DNA from: Pontimonas sp964350865
GTDB taxonomy: Bacteria; Actinomycetota; Actinomycetes; Actinomycetales; Microbacteriaceae
NCBI GenBank assembly: GCA_964350865.1
Contig: CAYGLJ010000019.1
Coordinates: 1-18,671, forward strand
Direction of reading: 5' to 3'
DNA: 18,671 nucleotides
In this document: one piece after another, positions 1-6,496 of the stretch
Numbering within the stretch: position 1 is the first letter of the stretch
How the letters are laid out: each line of letters begins with the position of its first letter
Notes under the pieces: generated by a model
The model's database searches: none
What the model was told of the DNA's origin: nothing
The model's input: only the letters and a program-made list of their open reading frames with translations
Made by a program: the position numbers and the translations under genes

Positions 1-226
1 AGACTCCCGCAAAAATCAGCAACAAGAGCGCCAACAGAATCAGCGACAAGCTGATGACGAAAAGCCCGAGGCCAATTCCGACTGCTTTGAGCTTCGACAC
101 CAGCTCGGCTTTCAGCAACTCAATCTCGGCTCTAATGAGTTGCGAGATGAGATGAGGGACATCAGTGATGAGCGAAAGGAACGACTTACCTTTCGCTCGT
201 GACCGAGCTCCCTGGGGTTCGCTCAC
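1..226 (-). CDS. Holin-X/phage-holin-family membrane protein (partial, runs off left edge)
   Basis: This reading frame is open to the window edge, giving 75 codons from a GTG at 226. The N-terminus is short and basic (SEPQGARSRAKGKS). It is followed by an amphipathic segment (LITDVPHLISQLIRAEIELLKAEL) and then a hydrophobic membrane segment starting near residue 52 (GIGLGLFVISLSL...). This order is typical of the actinobacterial 'phage holin family' (holin superfamily III / Holin-X) membrane proteins. These are chromosomal proteins of unknown role, not evidence of a prophage. The start lies 5 nt after the stop of the upstream YtxH-like gene, so the two are almost certainly cotranscribed. The C-terminal half, which normally holds a second membrane helix, is outside the window. 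The family call is inferred from sequence pattern; the reading frame is seen directly. Confidence 0.72.
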   Translation of the reverse strand, partial: MSEPQGARSRAKGKSFLSLITDVPHLISQLIRAEIELLKAELVSKLKAVGIGLGLFVISLSLILLALLLLIFAGV

Positions 227-231
227 TGAAA

Positions 232-486
232 CTACGCGCCTTTTTCTCCGCGAGCGTTACGCACTGTTGTGGCAACTTTCTTCGCGGCTGTCGTCGCCTT
301 GTCGGCAAGGTCCGGAGCTTTGTCCTTCACGAACTCCTCCACCGTGTGGACCTGCTCCTGCACTCTGGGATCCATCCAAACCTTTTCCGCACCTGCTTTG
401 ATCTGCTCATAACGTTCCCGGCCAGCGCGGGTCCCCAGCACATAGCCCACAGCCAAACCAAAAACGAAGAGAATCTTGCTCTTCAT
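232..486 (-). CDS. YtxH-like small envelope protein
   Basis: An 84-residue protein. The N-terminus is one membrane or signal-anchor segment (ILFVFGLAVGYVLGTRAGRE) ending in the GTRAGRERYEQI motif seen in many actinobacterial YtxH-like proteins. The rest is a charged, Ala/Lys-rich helical tail. An upstream in-frame ATG at 510 is possible, but the ATG at 486 has a GGAGG 5 nt before it and gives the usual family start MKSKILF, so I chose 486. The precise function is unknown; related proteins are annotated as general-stress or envelope proteins. It heads a two-gene unit with the holin-X-like gene. An operator-like inverted/direct repeat (501-526) lies directly upstream and overlaps the likely -10 region. 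Confidence 0.8.
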   Translation of the reverse strand: MKSKILFVFGLAVGYVLGTRAGRERYEQIKAGAEKVWMDPRVQEQVHTVEEFVKDKAPDLADKATTAAKKVATTVRNARGEKGA

Positions 487-491
487 AAAAG

Positions 492-496
492 CCTCC
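492..496 (-). promoter_or_regulatory. Shine-Dalgarno GGAGG that sets the YtxH-like start
   Basis: On the minus strand GGAGG is followed by 5 nt and then ATG at 486. This strong, well-spaced site favours the 84-residue start over the in-frame ATG at 510, which would place the site inside the coding sequence. Confidence 0.7.
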
Positions 497-500
497 GATA

Positions 501-526
501 TGTATTCCAATTTTGGAATGTATTCC
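501..526. promoter_or_regulatory. Operator-like element with three ATTCC/GGAAT half-sites
   Basis: The plus strand contains TGTATTCC at 501-508 and again at 519-526. Between them is the perfect inverted repeat ATTCCAATTTTGGAAT (504-519; 7-nt arms, 2-nt centre). Three half-sites thus alternate in orientation: ATTCC 504-508, GGAAT 515-519, ATTCC 522-526. On the minus strand the element contains TACATT (522-517), a plausible -10 hexamer. It would give a short leader carrying the GGAGG site of the YtxH-like gene. Position and symmetry suggest a binding site for a dimeric regulator of that gene pair. I cannot name the regulator. Confidence 0.45.
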
Positions 527-559
527 TATTGCCCACAGCGTAGCGGGGTTTTCTGGCGA

Positions 560-2518
560 TTACCAGATGCTCACTCGGTCCTCGGGGTCAAGCCACAGCT
601 CATGCTCTGGGGTGACGCCAAAGGCCTCATAGAACTCATCCAGGTTACGAGCAATTTGGTTGCATCGAAATTCTGAGGGTGAGTGAGGGTCGATCTGGAG
701 TAGCCGCTTGGCTTCTTCTGTCCTGACTGCCAGCTTCCAGGACTGCGCCCACGAGAGGAAGAACCTCTCCTGTGCAGACATCCCCTCGACAACGGGAGGC
801 TCAGAACCCTCGAGTGAGAGCAGGTATGCCTTCCAGGCGATGGCCAATCCGCCCAGGTCACCGATGTTCTCACCAATCGTCAGCTCGCCATTGACAGTGT
901 GCTCGGGAAGGTCTTTGGGGCTCAATGCATTGAACTGATCAATCAGCACTCGCGTTCGCTCCTCAAACGCGACCCGGTCCTCATCAGTCCACCAGTTGTG
1001 GAGTCGCCCATGGCCGTCGAATCGAGAACCCTGGTCGTCAAAGCCATGCCCAATTTCGTGACCAATGACAGCACCAATCGCTCCGTAGTTCGAGGCAGCG
1101 TCCCTCTCGGGGTCAAAGAAGGGATACTGCAGGATGGCCGCAGGAAAGACAATCTCATTGAAGCCGGGGTTGTAATACGCATTGACCGTTTGGGGGGTCA
1201 TAAACCACTCGTCCCGATCCAGTGGTGACCCGATTTTTCTCAGTTCCCGTTGGAACTCAAACTCATGTCCGGCCATAACGTTTGCCCACAGGTCATCCGC
1301 GCTCACCTCAAGAGCGGAATACTCTTTCCACTTATCCGGATACCCAATCTTGGGATTGAACGTCGCAAGCTTTTCCAGAGCCTTCTTCTTTGTCTCCTCG
1401 CTCATCCAGGTCAGCGACTGAATGCTTTCCCGATAGGCCTCGAGCAGTGTCTGGACCAGCTTGTCCATTTGAGCCTTTGCCTGCGGCGGGAAATGGCGCT
1501 CCACATAGAGCTTCCCCACTGCTTCGCCCATCACGCCCTCAACAAACGACACCGCCCTTTTCCAGCGGGGCCGCATTTTCGGGGTTCCCGAGAGCGTCTT
1601 GCCGAAAAAGTCGAAATGCGCCTCCACAAGATCTGCGCTCAGATAAGGGGAGAAAGACCTGATGACCCCCCACAGCATCCAATCCCGCAGGGCGTCCATG
1701 CTCTCTGACTCCCACAGTTCCGCGAGGGCGCTGACAAAACTCGGTTGGCGAACAATCACCTGCGCCAACTTGTCCTCGGCAATTCCCGACGCTTCGCGCC
1801 AGGTGTCAAAGGACATCCCTGCCAACGTGGAGCGAAGGTCGCTCAGGGTGGTCGGGTTGTAGGTGGCTTCTGCGTCCCGGGACCGCACGTTGTCCCAATG
1901 GTGCGACGCCACACCGGTTTCCAGCGCCAAAACTCTTGCGGCACGCTCCCCGGCGTCAGTCATACCTGTCAGCGCGAAGACTCGTTCCAGGTGCGCACGA
2001 TAGGCGTCTCGAATCTGCTGAAAAGCTTCGTCTCGGTAATAGGACTCGTCAGGTAAGCCGATTCCACCCTGCTCAAGAAACATCACATACTTCTCAGGAT
2101 CTCCGGGGTCGTTGTCGATGAAGAGCTGCCAGAGTCCTTCGCTACCACCTCGCTCAAGGCGACCGAGCTGGGCCAGCAAAGCCTCTCTACCTTCCGCGTG
2201 AGCCTCGGCAATCTGTTCCATGACCGCCTGCAGGGGTGCGAGGCCACGCTGCTCTATACGGTCCTCGTCCATGAAGCTCGTAAAAAGGTCTCCCGCTTTT
2301 CTGGCATCTGTGCCCACTGGGGCGCTCGCTGCTTCCTCCAAAATCTCGCGAACAGCCTTCTCTGCTTCTTCCGCGATGATGGTGAAGGCACCAAATCGAG
2401 CCTTGTCCTCGGGGATAGGGGAGCGATCTATCCAGCGCCCGTTCATATGGAGATACAGATCATCTCCTGGGTGAATGGAGGGGTCCCGCTCGTCAGTTTC
2501 TATACCGCTTGTAGCCAC
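560..2518 (-). CDS. M13 family zinc metallopeptidase (neprilysin/PepO type)
   Basis: A full-length bacterial M13 endopeptidase of about 652 residues, expected to cleave short peptides in a single-zinc site. No signal peptide or membrane anchor is visible, so it is probably cytoplasmic. Counted from the upstream GTG at 2536, the zinc motif HEIGH is at 493-497, with the second-zinc-ligand motif ENIGD at 556-560. NAYYNP at 452-457 is the substrate-backbone motif, and the protein ends in LWLDPEDRVSIW, the usual M13 C-terminus. The N-terminal PGDDLYLHMNGRW is also family-typical. Start choice: GTG at 2518 gives MATSGIETDERDP, close to relatives, and lies 7 nt after a TAGGGT -10-like hexamer. The GTG at 2536 (658 residues) is the alternative. 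It is divergent from the MATE gene, with a very short shared promoter region. Confidence 0.92.
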   Translation of the reverse strand: MATSGIETDERDPSIHPGDDLYLHMNGRWIDRSPIPEDKARFGAFTIIAEEAEKAVREILEEAASAPVGTDARKAGDLFTSFMDEDRIEQRGLAPLQAVMEQIAEAHAEGREALLAQLGRLERGGSEGLWQLFIDNDPGDPEKYVMFLEQGGIGLPDESYYRDEAFQQIRDAYRAHLERVFALTGMTDAGERAARVLALETGVASHHWDNVRSRDAEATYNPTTLSDLRSTLAGMSFDTWREASGIAEDKLAQVIVRQPSFVSALAELWESESMDALRDWMLWGVIRSFSPYLSADLVEAHFDFFGKTLSGTPKMRPRWKRAVSFVEGVMGEAVGKLYVERHFPPQAKAQMDKLVQTLLEAYRESIQSLTWMSEETKKKALEKLATFNPKIGYPDKWKEYSALEVSADDLWANVMAGHEFEFQRELRKIGSPLDRDEWFMTPQTVNAYYNPGFNEIVFPAAILQYPFFDPERDAASNYGAIGAVIGHEIGHGFDDQGSRFDGHGRLHNWWTDEDRVAFEERTRVLIDQFNALSPKDLPEHTVNGELTIGENIGDLGGLAIAWKAYLLSLEGSEPPVVEGMSAQERFFLSWAQSWKLAVRTEEAKRLLQIDPHSPSEFRCNQIARNLDEFYEAFGVTPEHELWLDPEDRVSIW

Positions 2519-2525
2519 ACCACAC

Positions 2526-2531
2526 ACCCTA
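2526..2531 (-). promoter_or_regulatory. Candidate -10 element for the M13 peptidase gene
   Basis: TAGGGT on the minus strand fits the actinobacterial TANNNT -10 pattern and sits 7 nt before the GTG at 2518. That spacing would start the transcript at or next to the start codon. No good -35 is visible 16-18 nt further upstream. This is an inference from motif and geometry only. Confidence 0.35.
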
Positions 2532-2560
2532 ATCACCGATTCAGGGAGCGCGCTGGGCGG

Positions 2561-2566
2561 TAGCCT
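2561..2566 (+). promoter_or_regulatory. Candidate -10 element giving a leaderless MATE transcript
   Basis: TAGCCT fits TANNNT and is exactly 6 nt before the GTG start at 2573. No Shine-Dalgarno sequence precedes that GTG. The geometry predicts transcription starting at the G of the start codon. The -35 region (around 2538-2543, GATTCA) is weak. Confidence 0.4.
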
Positions 2567-2572
2567 ACGCAG

Positions 2573-3910
2573 GTGCCCGATGCCTCTCTAACAAAGCGAA
2601 TTCTGGCGCTCGCTATTCCCTCTCTGGGCGCGCTGATTGCTGAGCCGTTGTTCTTGCTGACCGACACCGCGATGGTAGGTCACTTGGGAGCTAGCGCCCT
2701 CGCGAGTCTCGGTCTCGCCAGCACCATACTGACGACCATCATTGGTCTCCTCATCTTCCTGGCCTATGCGACAACTCCGATCGTGGCGAGGCGACTAGGT
2801 GCGGGTAATCGACCGGGAGCTCTCTCCGCCGGACTCGATGGCCTCTGGCTCGCCCTCGGGCTCGGTACCGTCTTGGGCGCTCTCGGGTACAGCGTCACAC
2901 CGCAGGTTGTCAGCTGGTTTGGTGCGGACCCTGATGTGTCGCTCGGTGCAGTTTCGTATTTGTCCATCTCCTGGTGGGGACTCCCCGGCATGCTGCTGGT
3001 GATTGCCGCGACCGGGCTAATGCGGGGTCTCCAGGACACGCGTACCCCCCTCTGGATTGCCGTAGGCGGATTTAGTGCAAACGCAGGCCTCAACGCACTG
3101 CTCATATACGGATTGGGCTTGGGCCTGATCGGATCAGCGCTCGGAACAGTAGTCGCCCAGTGGGCGATGGCTGCCGTCTTTCTCGCCATCGTGGTTCGCG
3201 AGGCGAGAGCCCACCGAGTCTCTTTATTCCCGGGCTTGCTCGGTATCAAGGCCGCAGCACGCTCAGGCGGCTGGTTGTTCGTGAGAACACTCAGTTTGCG
3301 CGTCGCCCTCATCGCCACCGTTGTCGTCGCAACAGGACTGGGAACTCGGGAACTAGCTGCCTGGCACATCGTGTTCACACTCTTCAGCCTCCTAGCGCTC
3401 GCGTTGGATGCTCTGGCCATCGCTGCTCAAGCCTTAGTCGGTCACGATCTCGGATCTGGCGATATTCCGACGGTTCGCCAGACGACCTCAACTCTGATGT
3501 CGTGGGGATTCTTGGGGGGAGGAATGCTGGCGATTGTCACCGGTCTGCTCTCCCCCATCCTTCCCTTCGTGATGACCTCTGATGAGCCACTGCGAGAAGT
3601 TCTTGTGGTGGTGCTGATTCTGCTGGCACTGACCCTGCCCTTGTCGGGATTCGTGTTCGTCCTCGATGGTGTTTTGATCGGCGCCGGCGACGGCAAATAC
3701 TTAGCTCTCACCGGTGTTCTCAACGTCGTCATGTTTGCCCCTTTTCTCTGGCTGGCATCGATCACGCAGTGGGAAGTTTCGGGGGTCAATCTGGGGGGCC
3801 TGCTGATGCTCGAAGCAGCCTTTGGCGTCAGCTACATTGGTGCGAGAGCTCTTACCTTGGGGCTTCGAGCCAGAGGCGAGAGATGGATGGTGACGGGTGA
3901 ATCACGCTAA
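2573..3910 (+). CDS. MATE family efflux transporter (DinF-like)
   Basis: A 445-residue integral membrane protein with about 12 hydrophobic segments, the normal size for the MATE family. These carriers export drugs or metabolites using a sodium or proton gradient. The N-terminus (ILALAIPSLGALIAEPLFLL, then TDTAMVGHLG) is characteristic of the DinF subgroup found throughout actinobacteria, and GLMRGLQDTRTPLWI near the middle is a typical MATE loop. The start is GTG at 2573, which has no ribosome-binding site; a -10-like TAGCCT 6 nt upstream suggests a leaderless transcript. The gene ends 14 nt inside the following MFS gene, so the two are translationally coupled. DinF in other bacteria belongs to the SOS regulon, but I see no LexA box upstream. 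The substrate is unknown. Confidence 0.9.
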   Translation: MPDASLTKRILALAIPSLGALIAEPLFLLTDTAMVGHLGASALASLGLASTILTTIIGLLIFLAYATTPIVARRLGAGNRPGALSAGLDGLWLALGLGTVLGALGYSVTPQVVSWFGADPDVSLGAVSYLSISWWGLPGMLLVIAATGLMRGLQDTRTPLWIAVGGFSANAGLNALLIYGLGLGLIGSALGTVVAQWAMAAVFLAIVVREARAHRVSLFPGLLGIKAAARSGGWLFVRTLSLRVALIATVVVATGLGTRELAAWHIVFTLFSLLALALDALAIAAQALVGHDLGSGDIPTVRQTTSTLMSWGFLGGGMLAIVTGLLSPILPFVMTSDEPLREVLVVVLILLALTLPLSGFVFVLDGVLIGAGDGKYLALTGVLNVVMFAPFLWLASITQWEVSGVNLGGLLMLEAAFGVSYIGARALTLGLRARGERWMVTGESR

Positions 3911-5087
3911 ATCGCGGACTCCCACACAATGGCGAAATGCACTTTTTGTCGTCTTCACCATCAACGGTCTGGGCTTCTCCACCTGGTTAGCCCGTGTGCC
4001 TGCGATTCGTGATGGGCTCGATATTTCCACGGGCGAGGTCGCCGCTCTCCTCTTCACTGGAGCGCTCGGTGCGGTGAGCGGCCTGGTCTTCTCCAGCCAC
4101 ATCATCGCCTGGATCGGGCAGCGCAACACCATCCTGTTTTTTGGTCTCCTGGGACTCCTGGGCCTTGCAGGAATTGGTGTGGGATCAGCCTGGGTCTCCA
4201 GCTACGCACTGACCGTTATCGCCATCATCATGGCCGGTGCTGGAAACGGCATTGCCGATGTGGCGATGAATGTCGAAGGGGCAGCTGTCGAGAAGGCGGT
4301 CAACCGCAACATCATGCCGTGGTTCCACGCGTTCTGGTCCCTGGGGACAGTCGCCGGTGCGGGCCTCTCCGCTGTGATGAGTTTTCTTGGCATCGGCATA
4401 GCCCCTCACACCATCGCTATGGCCCTCGTCCTTGCCCCCGTGTTGTGGTTCGTTTCCCGGGTCATCACGGACGACCGCGGTGCGGCATCGAGCGAAGGAG
4501 TTGAACAACGATCCACCCTTGCTGAGCGCCTGCGCGTCTGGAAAGAACCTCGAACTCTCGCCATTGGCATCATTGCGTTGGGAATGGCATTCGCTGAAGG
4601 CTCAGCCAACGATTGGTTAGCTCTGGCGATCGTCGATGGAAGAGACCAAACCAACGCGATTGGCGCCCTCTGGTTTGGGTTCTTCACGCTCGGGATGATG
4701 GCGGGCCGTATCGGTGGGGTTTACCTCCTCGACAAGTTCGGTCGAGTTCCGGTGTTGCAATGGTCTGCGGCAATGGCGATAGCCGGATTGGCTCTCGTGA
4801 TCCTGGTCGAGCAACCTATCCTGAGTGCCCTCGGCGCCTTGATGTGGGGGCTGGGAAGCTCCCTCGGTTTTCCCGTGGGGATGTCCGCTGCCGCCGATAA
4901 CCCGCAGGGAAGTGCTGCACGGGTCTCTGCGGTCGCCACAGTCGCCTATGGCGCCTTCCTCATCGGACCGCCACTCATCGGCGGGCTAGGCGAATCTTTC
5001 GGAATTCTTGCCGCACTGTGGGTGGTTGTCGGAGTGATTATCTTGGCGTTCTTCGCCGCCCCGGCGGCGAAGCCACCGACCGAGTAG
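3897..5087 (+). CDS. MFS transporter (YbjJ/fucose-permease-like)
   Basis: A 396-residue major facilitator superfamily protein with about 12 membrane segments. The N-terminus (NALFVVFTINGLGFSTWLAR, then VPAIRDGLDIS) and GNGIADVAMNVEGAAVE resemble the YbjJ-like/FucP-like branch, whose members are mostly uncharacterised sugar or metabolite permeases. MPWFHAFWSLGTVAGAGL is a conserved helix of this branch. The GTG start at 3897 lies inside the end of the MATE gene (14-nt overlap), implying coupled translation and a two-transporter operon. The last codons encode an Ala/Pro-rich tail (FFAAPAAKPPTE), and the DNA there forms a near-perfect GC-rich hairpin (5051-5072). The substrate cannot be read from the sequence. 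Confidence 0.88.
   Translation: MNHAKSRTPTQWRNALFVVFTINGLGFSTWLARVPAIRDGLDISTGEVAALLFTGALGAVSGLVFSSHIIAWIGQRNTILFFGLLGLLGLAGIGVGSAWVSSYALTVIAIIMAGAGNGIADVAMNVEGAAVEKAVNRNIMPWFHAFWSLGTVAGAGLSAVMSFLGIGIAPHTIAMALVLAPVLWFVSRVITDDRGAASSEGVEQRSTLAERLRVWKEPRTLAIGIIALGMAFAEGSANDWLALAIVDGRDQTNAIGALWFGFFTLGMMAGRIGGVYLLDKFGRVPVLQWSAAMAIAGLALVILVEQPILSALGALMWGLGSSLGFPVGMSAAADNPQGSAARVSAVATVAYGAFLIGPPLIGGLGESFGILAALWVVVGVIILAFFAAPAAKPPTE
5051..5072 (+). terminator. GC-rich hairpin inside the 3' end of the MFS gene
   Basis: The arms CTTCGCCGCC (5051-5060) and GGCGGCGAAG (5063-5072) are perfect inverted repeats separated by 2 nt. The hairpin ends 15 nt before the MFS stop codon and about 21 nt before the nucS -10-like element. 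There is no T-rich tract after it, so it would be a tail-less terminator or an RNA 3'-end stabiliser. It could also be a chance result of Ala/Pro codons. It is seen directly; the function is inferred. Confidence 0.4.
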
Positions 5088-5093
5088 ACCCTC

Positions 5094-5099
5094 TACACT
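5094..5099 (+). promoter_or_regulatory. Candidate -10 element for nucS
   Basis: TACACT matches TANNNT and lies 8 nt before the nucS ATG (5108). No Shine-Dalgarno sequence is present in the intervening GAAAGCCC, so the transcript is probably leaderless or has a leader of 1-2 nt. No clear -35 is visible. Confidence 0.4.
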
Positions 5100-5107
5100 G
5101 AAAGCCC

Positions 5108-5803
5108 ATGCGGCTCGTCATTGCAACCTGCTCCGTTGATTACGCGGGTCGACTGAGCGCTCATCTTCCTCTCGCAACCCGAGTCATCATGGTCAAGGGC
5201 GATGGAAGTGTCTTGATTCACTCCGACGGAGGCAGTTACAAACCGTTGAACTGGATGCCCCCGCCCTGCTCACTCGAGGTTCTGACGCCCGATGCCGAAC
5301 AGGTCGAGGCCGGGGTCATCGAAACGTGGAAGGTCCTCCACCACAAGACCTCGGACCTGCTCATGGTCAACATCCACGAAATCCATTCGGACCACAGTCA
5401 TCACTTGGGCGTGGATCCAGGACTGATTAAAGACGGAGTGGAGGCGGATCTGCAGAAGTTACTGGCCGAACAGATTGAACTGCTCGGGGAGGGCTTCTCG
5501 TTGGTGCGAAGGGAATACATGACGGCTATCGGGCCAGTCGACATTCTTGCCACCGATTCAGACGGTGCTCACGTAGCGGTCGAAATCAAACGCCGAGGTG
5601 ACATCGACGGCGTTGAACAGCTCACGAGATACCTGGAACTCCTCAACCGCGACCCTCACCTGTCCCCCGTGAGCGGGGTCTACGCCGCGCAAGAAATCAA
5701 GCCGCAAGCACGCACTCTGGCCGAGGATCGTGGCATCCGATGCCTAGTTCTTGACTATGACCACATGCGCGGGATTGATGATCATCACCAACGTTTGTTC
5801 TAG
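5108..5803 (+). CDS. nucS: Mismatch-specific endonuclease NucS/EndoMS
   Basis: A 231-residue protein matching actinobacterial NucS over its whole length, including the start (MRLVIATCSVDYAGRLSAHL). The N-terminal half is the DNA-binding/dimerisation domain with GDGSVLIHSDGG and YKPLNWMPPP. The C-terminal half is a RecB-like nuclease domain with the catalytic set D145 (GPVDILATD), E159 and K161 (VEIKRRG), and Q171 in GVEQLTRYLE. It ends in HHQRLF, consistent with the sliding-clamp-binding tail of the family. In actinobacteria lacking MutS and MutL, NucS is known to replace canonical mismatch repair by making double-strand cuts at mismatches. The gene is preceded by a -10-like TACACT 8 nt upstream and seems to be its own transcription unit between the MFS and HAD genes. 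Confidence 0.95.
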   Translation: MRLVIATCSVDYAGRLSAHLPLATRVIMVKGDGSVLIHSDGGSYKPLNWMPPPCSLEVLTPDAEQVEAGVIETWKVLHHKTSDLLMVNIHEIHSDHSHHLGVDPGLIKDGVEADLQKLLAEQIELLGEGFSLVRREYMTAIGPVDILATDSDGAHVAVEIKRRGDIDGVEQLTRYLELLNRDPHLSPVSGVYAAQEIKPQARTLAEDRGIRCLVLDYDHMRGIDDHHQRLF

Positions 5804-5815
5804 GGCCTCATCCCC

Positions 5816-5821
5816 TAGGCT
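5816..5821 (+). promoter_or_regulatory. Candidate -10 element giving a leaderless HAD-operon transcript
   Basis: TAGGCT matches TANNNT and lies exactly 6 nt before the GTG at 5828, the same geometry as at the MATE start. No Shine-Dalgarno sequence is present. A TTTGTT around 5794-5799 could be the -35 with a 16-nt spacer. Confidence 0.42.
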
Positions 5822-5827
5822 TTTCCA

Positions 5828-6496
5828 GTGCTGACATACCAGAGCGTCCTCCTTGATCTGGATGGGACCCTGGTCGATTCGGCCCCGGGAATCGTGTCCA
5901 CCATCGCGTTCACTCTGAAAGAAATGGGTCGCGAGGTTCCCGCCATGAGCGAGCTCCTGCGGTGGGTCGGTCCGCCGCTGCCACAATCTTTCGAAATTCG
6001 AGGCCACATGAGCCCTGAAGAGGCGCGAGAGGCGGTCACCATTTACCGCAGCCGCTACCTCGATGTAGGGGTTTACGACGCGAAACTTTTCGACGGTGTT
6101 GCGGGTCTCATTCGAGGGCTGCGAGACGCTGGCGCTCACCTCGCTATCGCCACGTCAAAGCCAACCACGCCCGCCACCATCATGTTGGAGCACTTCACGC
6201 TCTCGGACTACTTTGACGTGATTTCGTGTGCGGCAGATGATGAGACCCGAGGGACCAAAGCGGAAGTGGTCGAGGATGCGCTCGAGGGACTCCGGCAGAA
6301 AGGTCTGCCCACCGATAACGCAATCATGGTGGGAGACCGGATTCACGATATCGAGGGCGCAGCACACCATGGGATTGACACGATTCTGGTGCGCTGGGGT
6401 TACGGTGGCCCGGCGGAGTGGGAGCAAGCCCACCGTGTAATTGATACGCCTCGCCAACTTCATCAGGAACTCGGAATTCCCGGTGGCCGCTCGTGA
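5828..6496 (+). CDS. HAD family hydrolase, phosphoglycolate-phosphatase-like
   Basis: A 222-residue haloacid-dehalogenase hydrolase of subfamily IA. Motif I is LLDLDGTLVDS with nucleophile D10 and general acid D12. Motif II is IATSK (T109/S110) and a conserved lysine (K144, GTKAE) follows. Motif IV is MVGDRIHDIEGA (D170, D174). An alpha-helical cap lies at about residues 18-85. The closest pattern is Gph/phosphoglycolate phosphatase, or a related sugar-phosphate or nucleotide phosphatase; motif content alone does not give the substrate. The start is GTG at 5828, giving MLTYQSVLLDLDG, with no Shine-Dalgarno and a -10-like TAGGCT 6 nt upstream. The stop overlaps the next gene by 4 nt (GTGA), so it leads a three-gene operon. 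Confidence 0.9.
   Translation: MLTYQSVLLDLDGTLVDSAPGIVSTIAFTLKEMGREVPAMSELLRWVGPPLPQSFEIRGHMSPEEAREAVTIYRSRYLDVGVYDAKLFDGVAGLIRGLRDAGAHLAIATSKPTTPATIMLEHFTLSDYFDVISCAADDETRGTKAEVVEDALEGLRQKGLPTDNAIMVGDRIHDIEGAAHHGIDTILVRWGYGGPAEWEQAHRVIDTPRQLHQELGIPGGRS

Noticed and set aside
1..226. A 'phage holin' gene as a sign of a prophage
   Set aside because: The holin-X-like family is a normal chromosomal actinobacterial gene next to ytxH-like genes. No phage structural, integrase or lysis genes are present.
552..567. A TCTGG...CCAGA hairpin over the M13 stop codon as a terminator
   Set aside because: The stem is only 5 bp and AT/GC mixed, and it is followed on the minus strand by AAAACCCC rather than a U-tract.
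1250..1708. A 152-codon plus-strand open frame opposite the M13 peptidase
   Set aside because: It is the antisense shadow of a well-supported metallopeptidase, with no start signal and no recognisable protein features.
2537..2572. A LexA box upstream of the DinF-like MATE gene
   Set aside because: No GAAC-N-GTTC-like palindrome is visible in the spacer, so SOS control is not supported.
2764..3420. A 218-codon minus-strand open frame opposite the MATE gene
   Set aside because: Long antisense frames are common in GC-rich genes. Its translation is Arg/Pro/Ser/Thr-rich with no domain pattern, while the plus strand encodes a clear membrane transporter.
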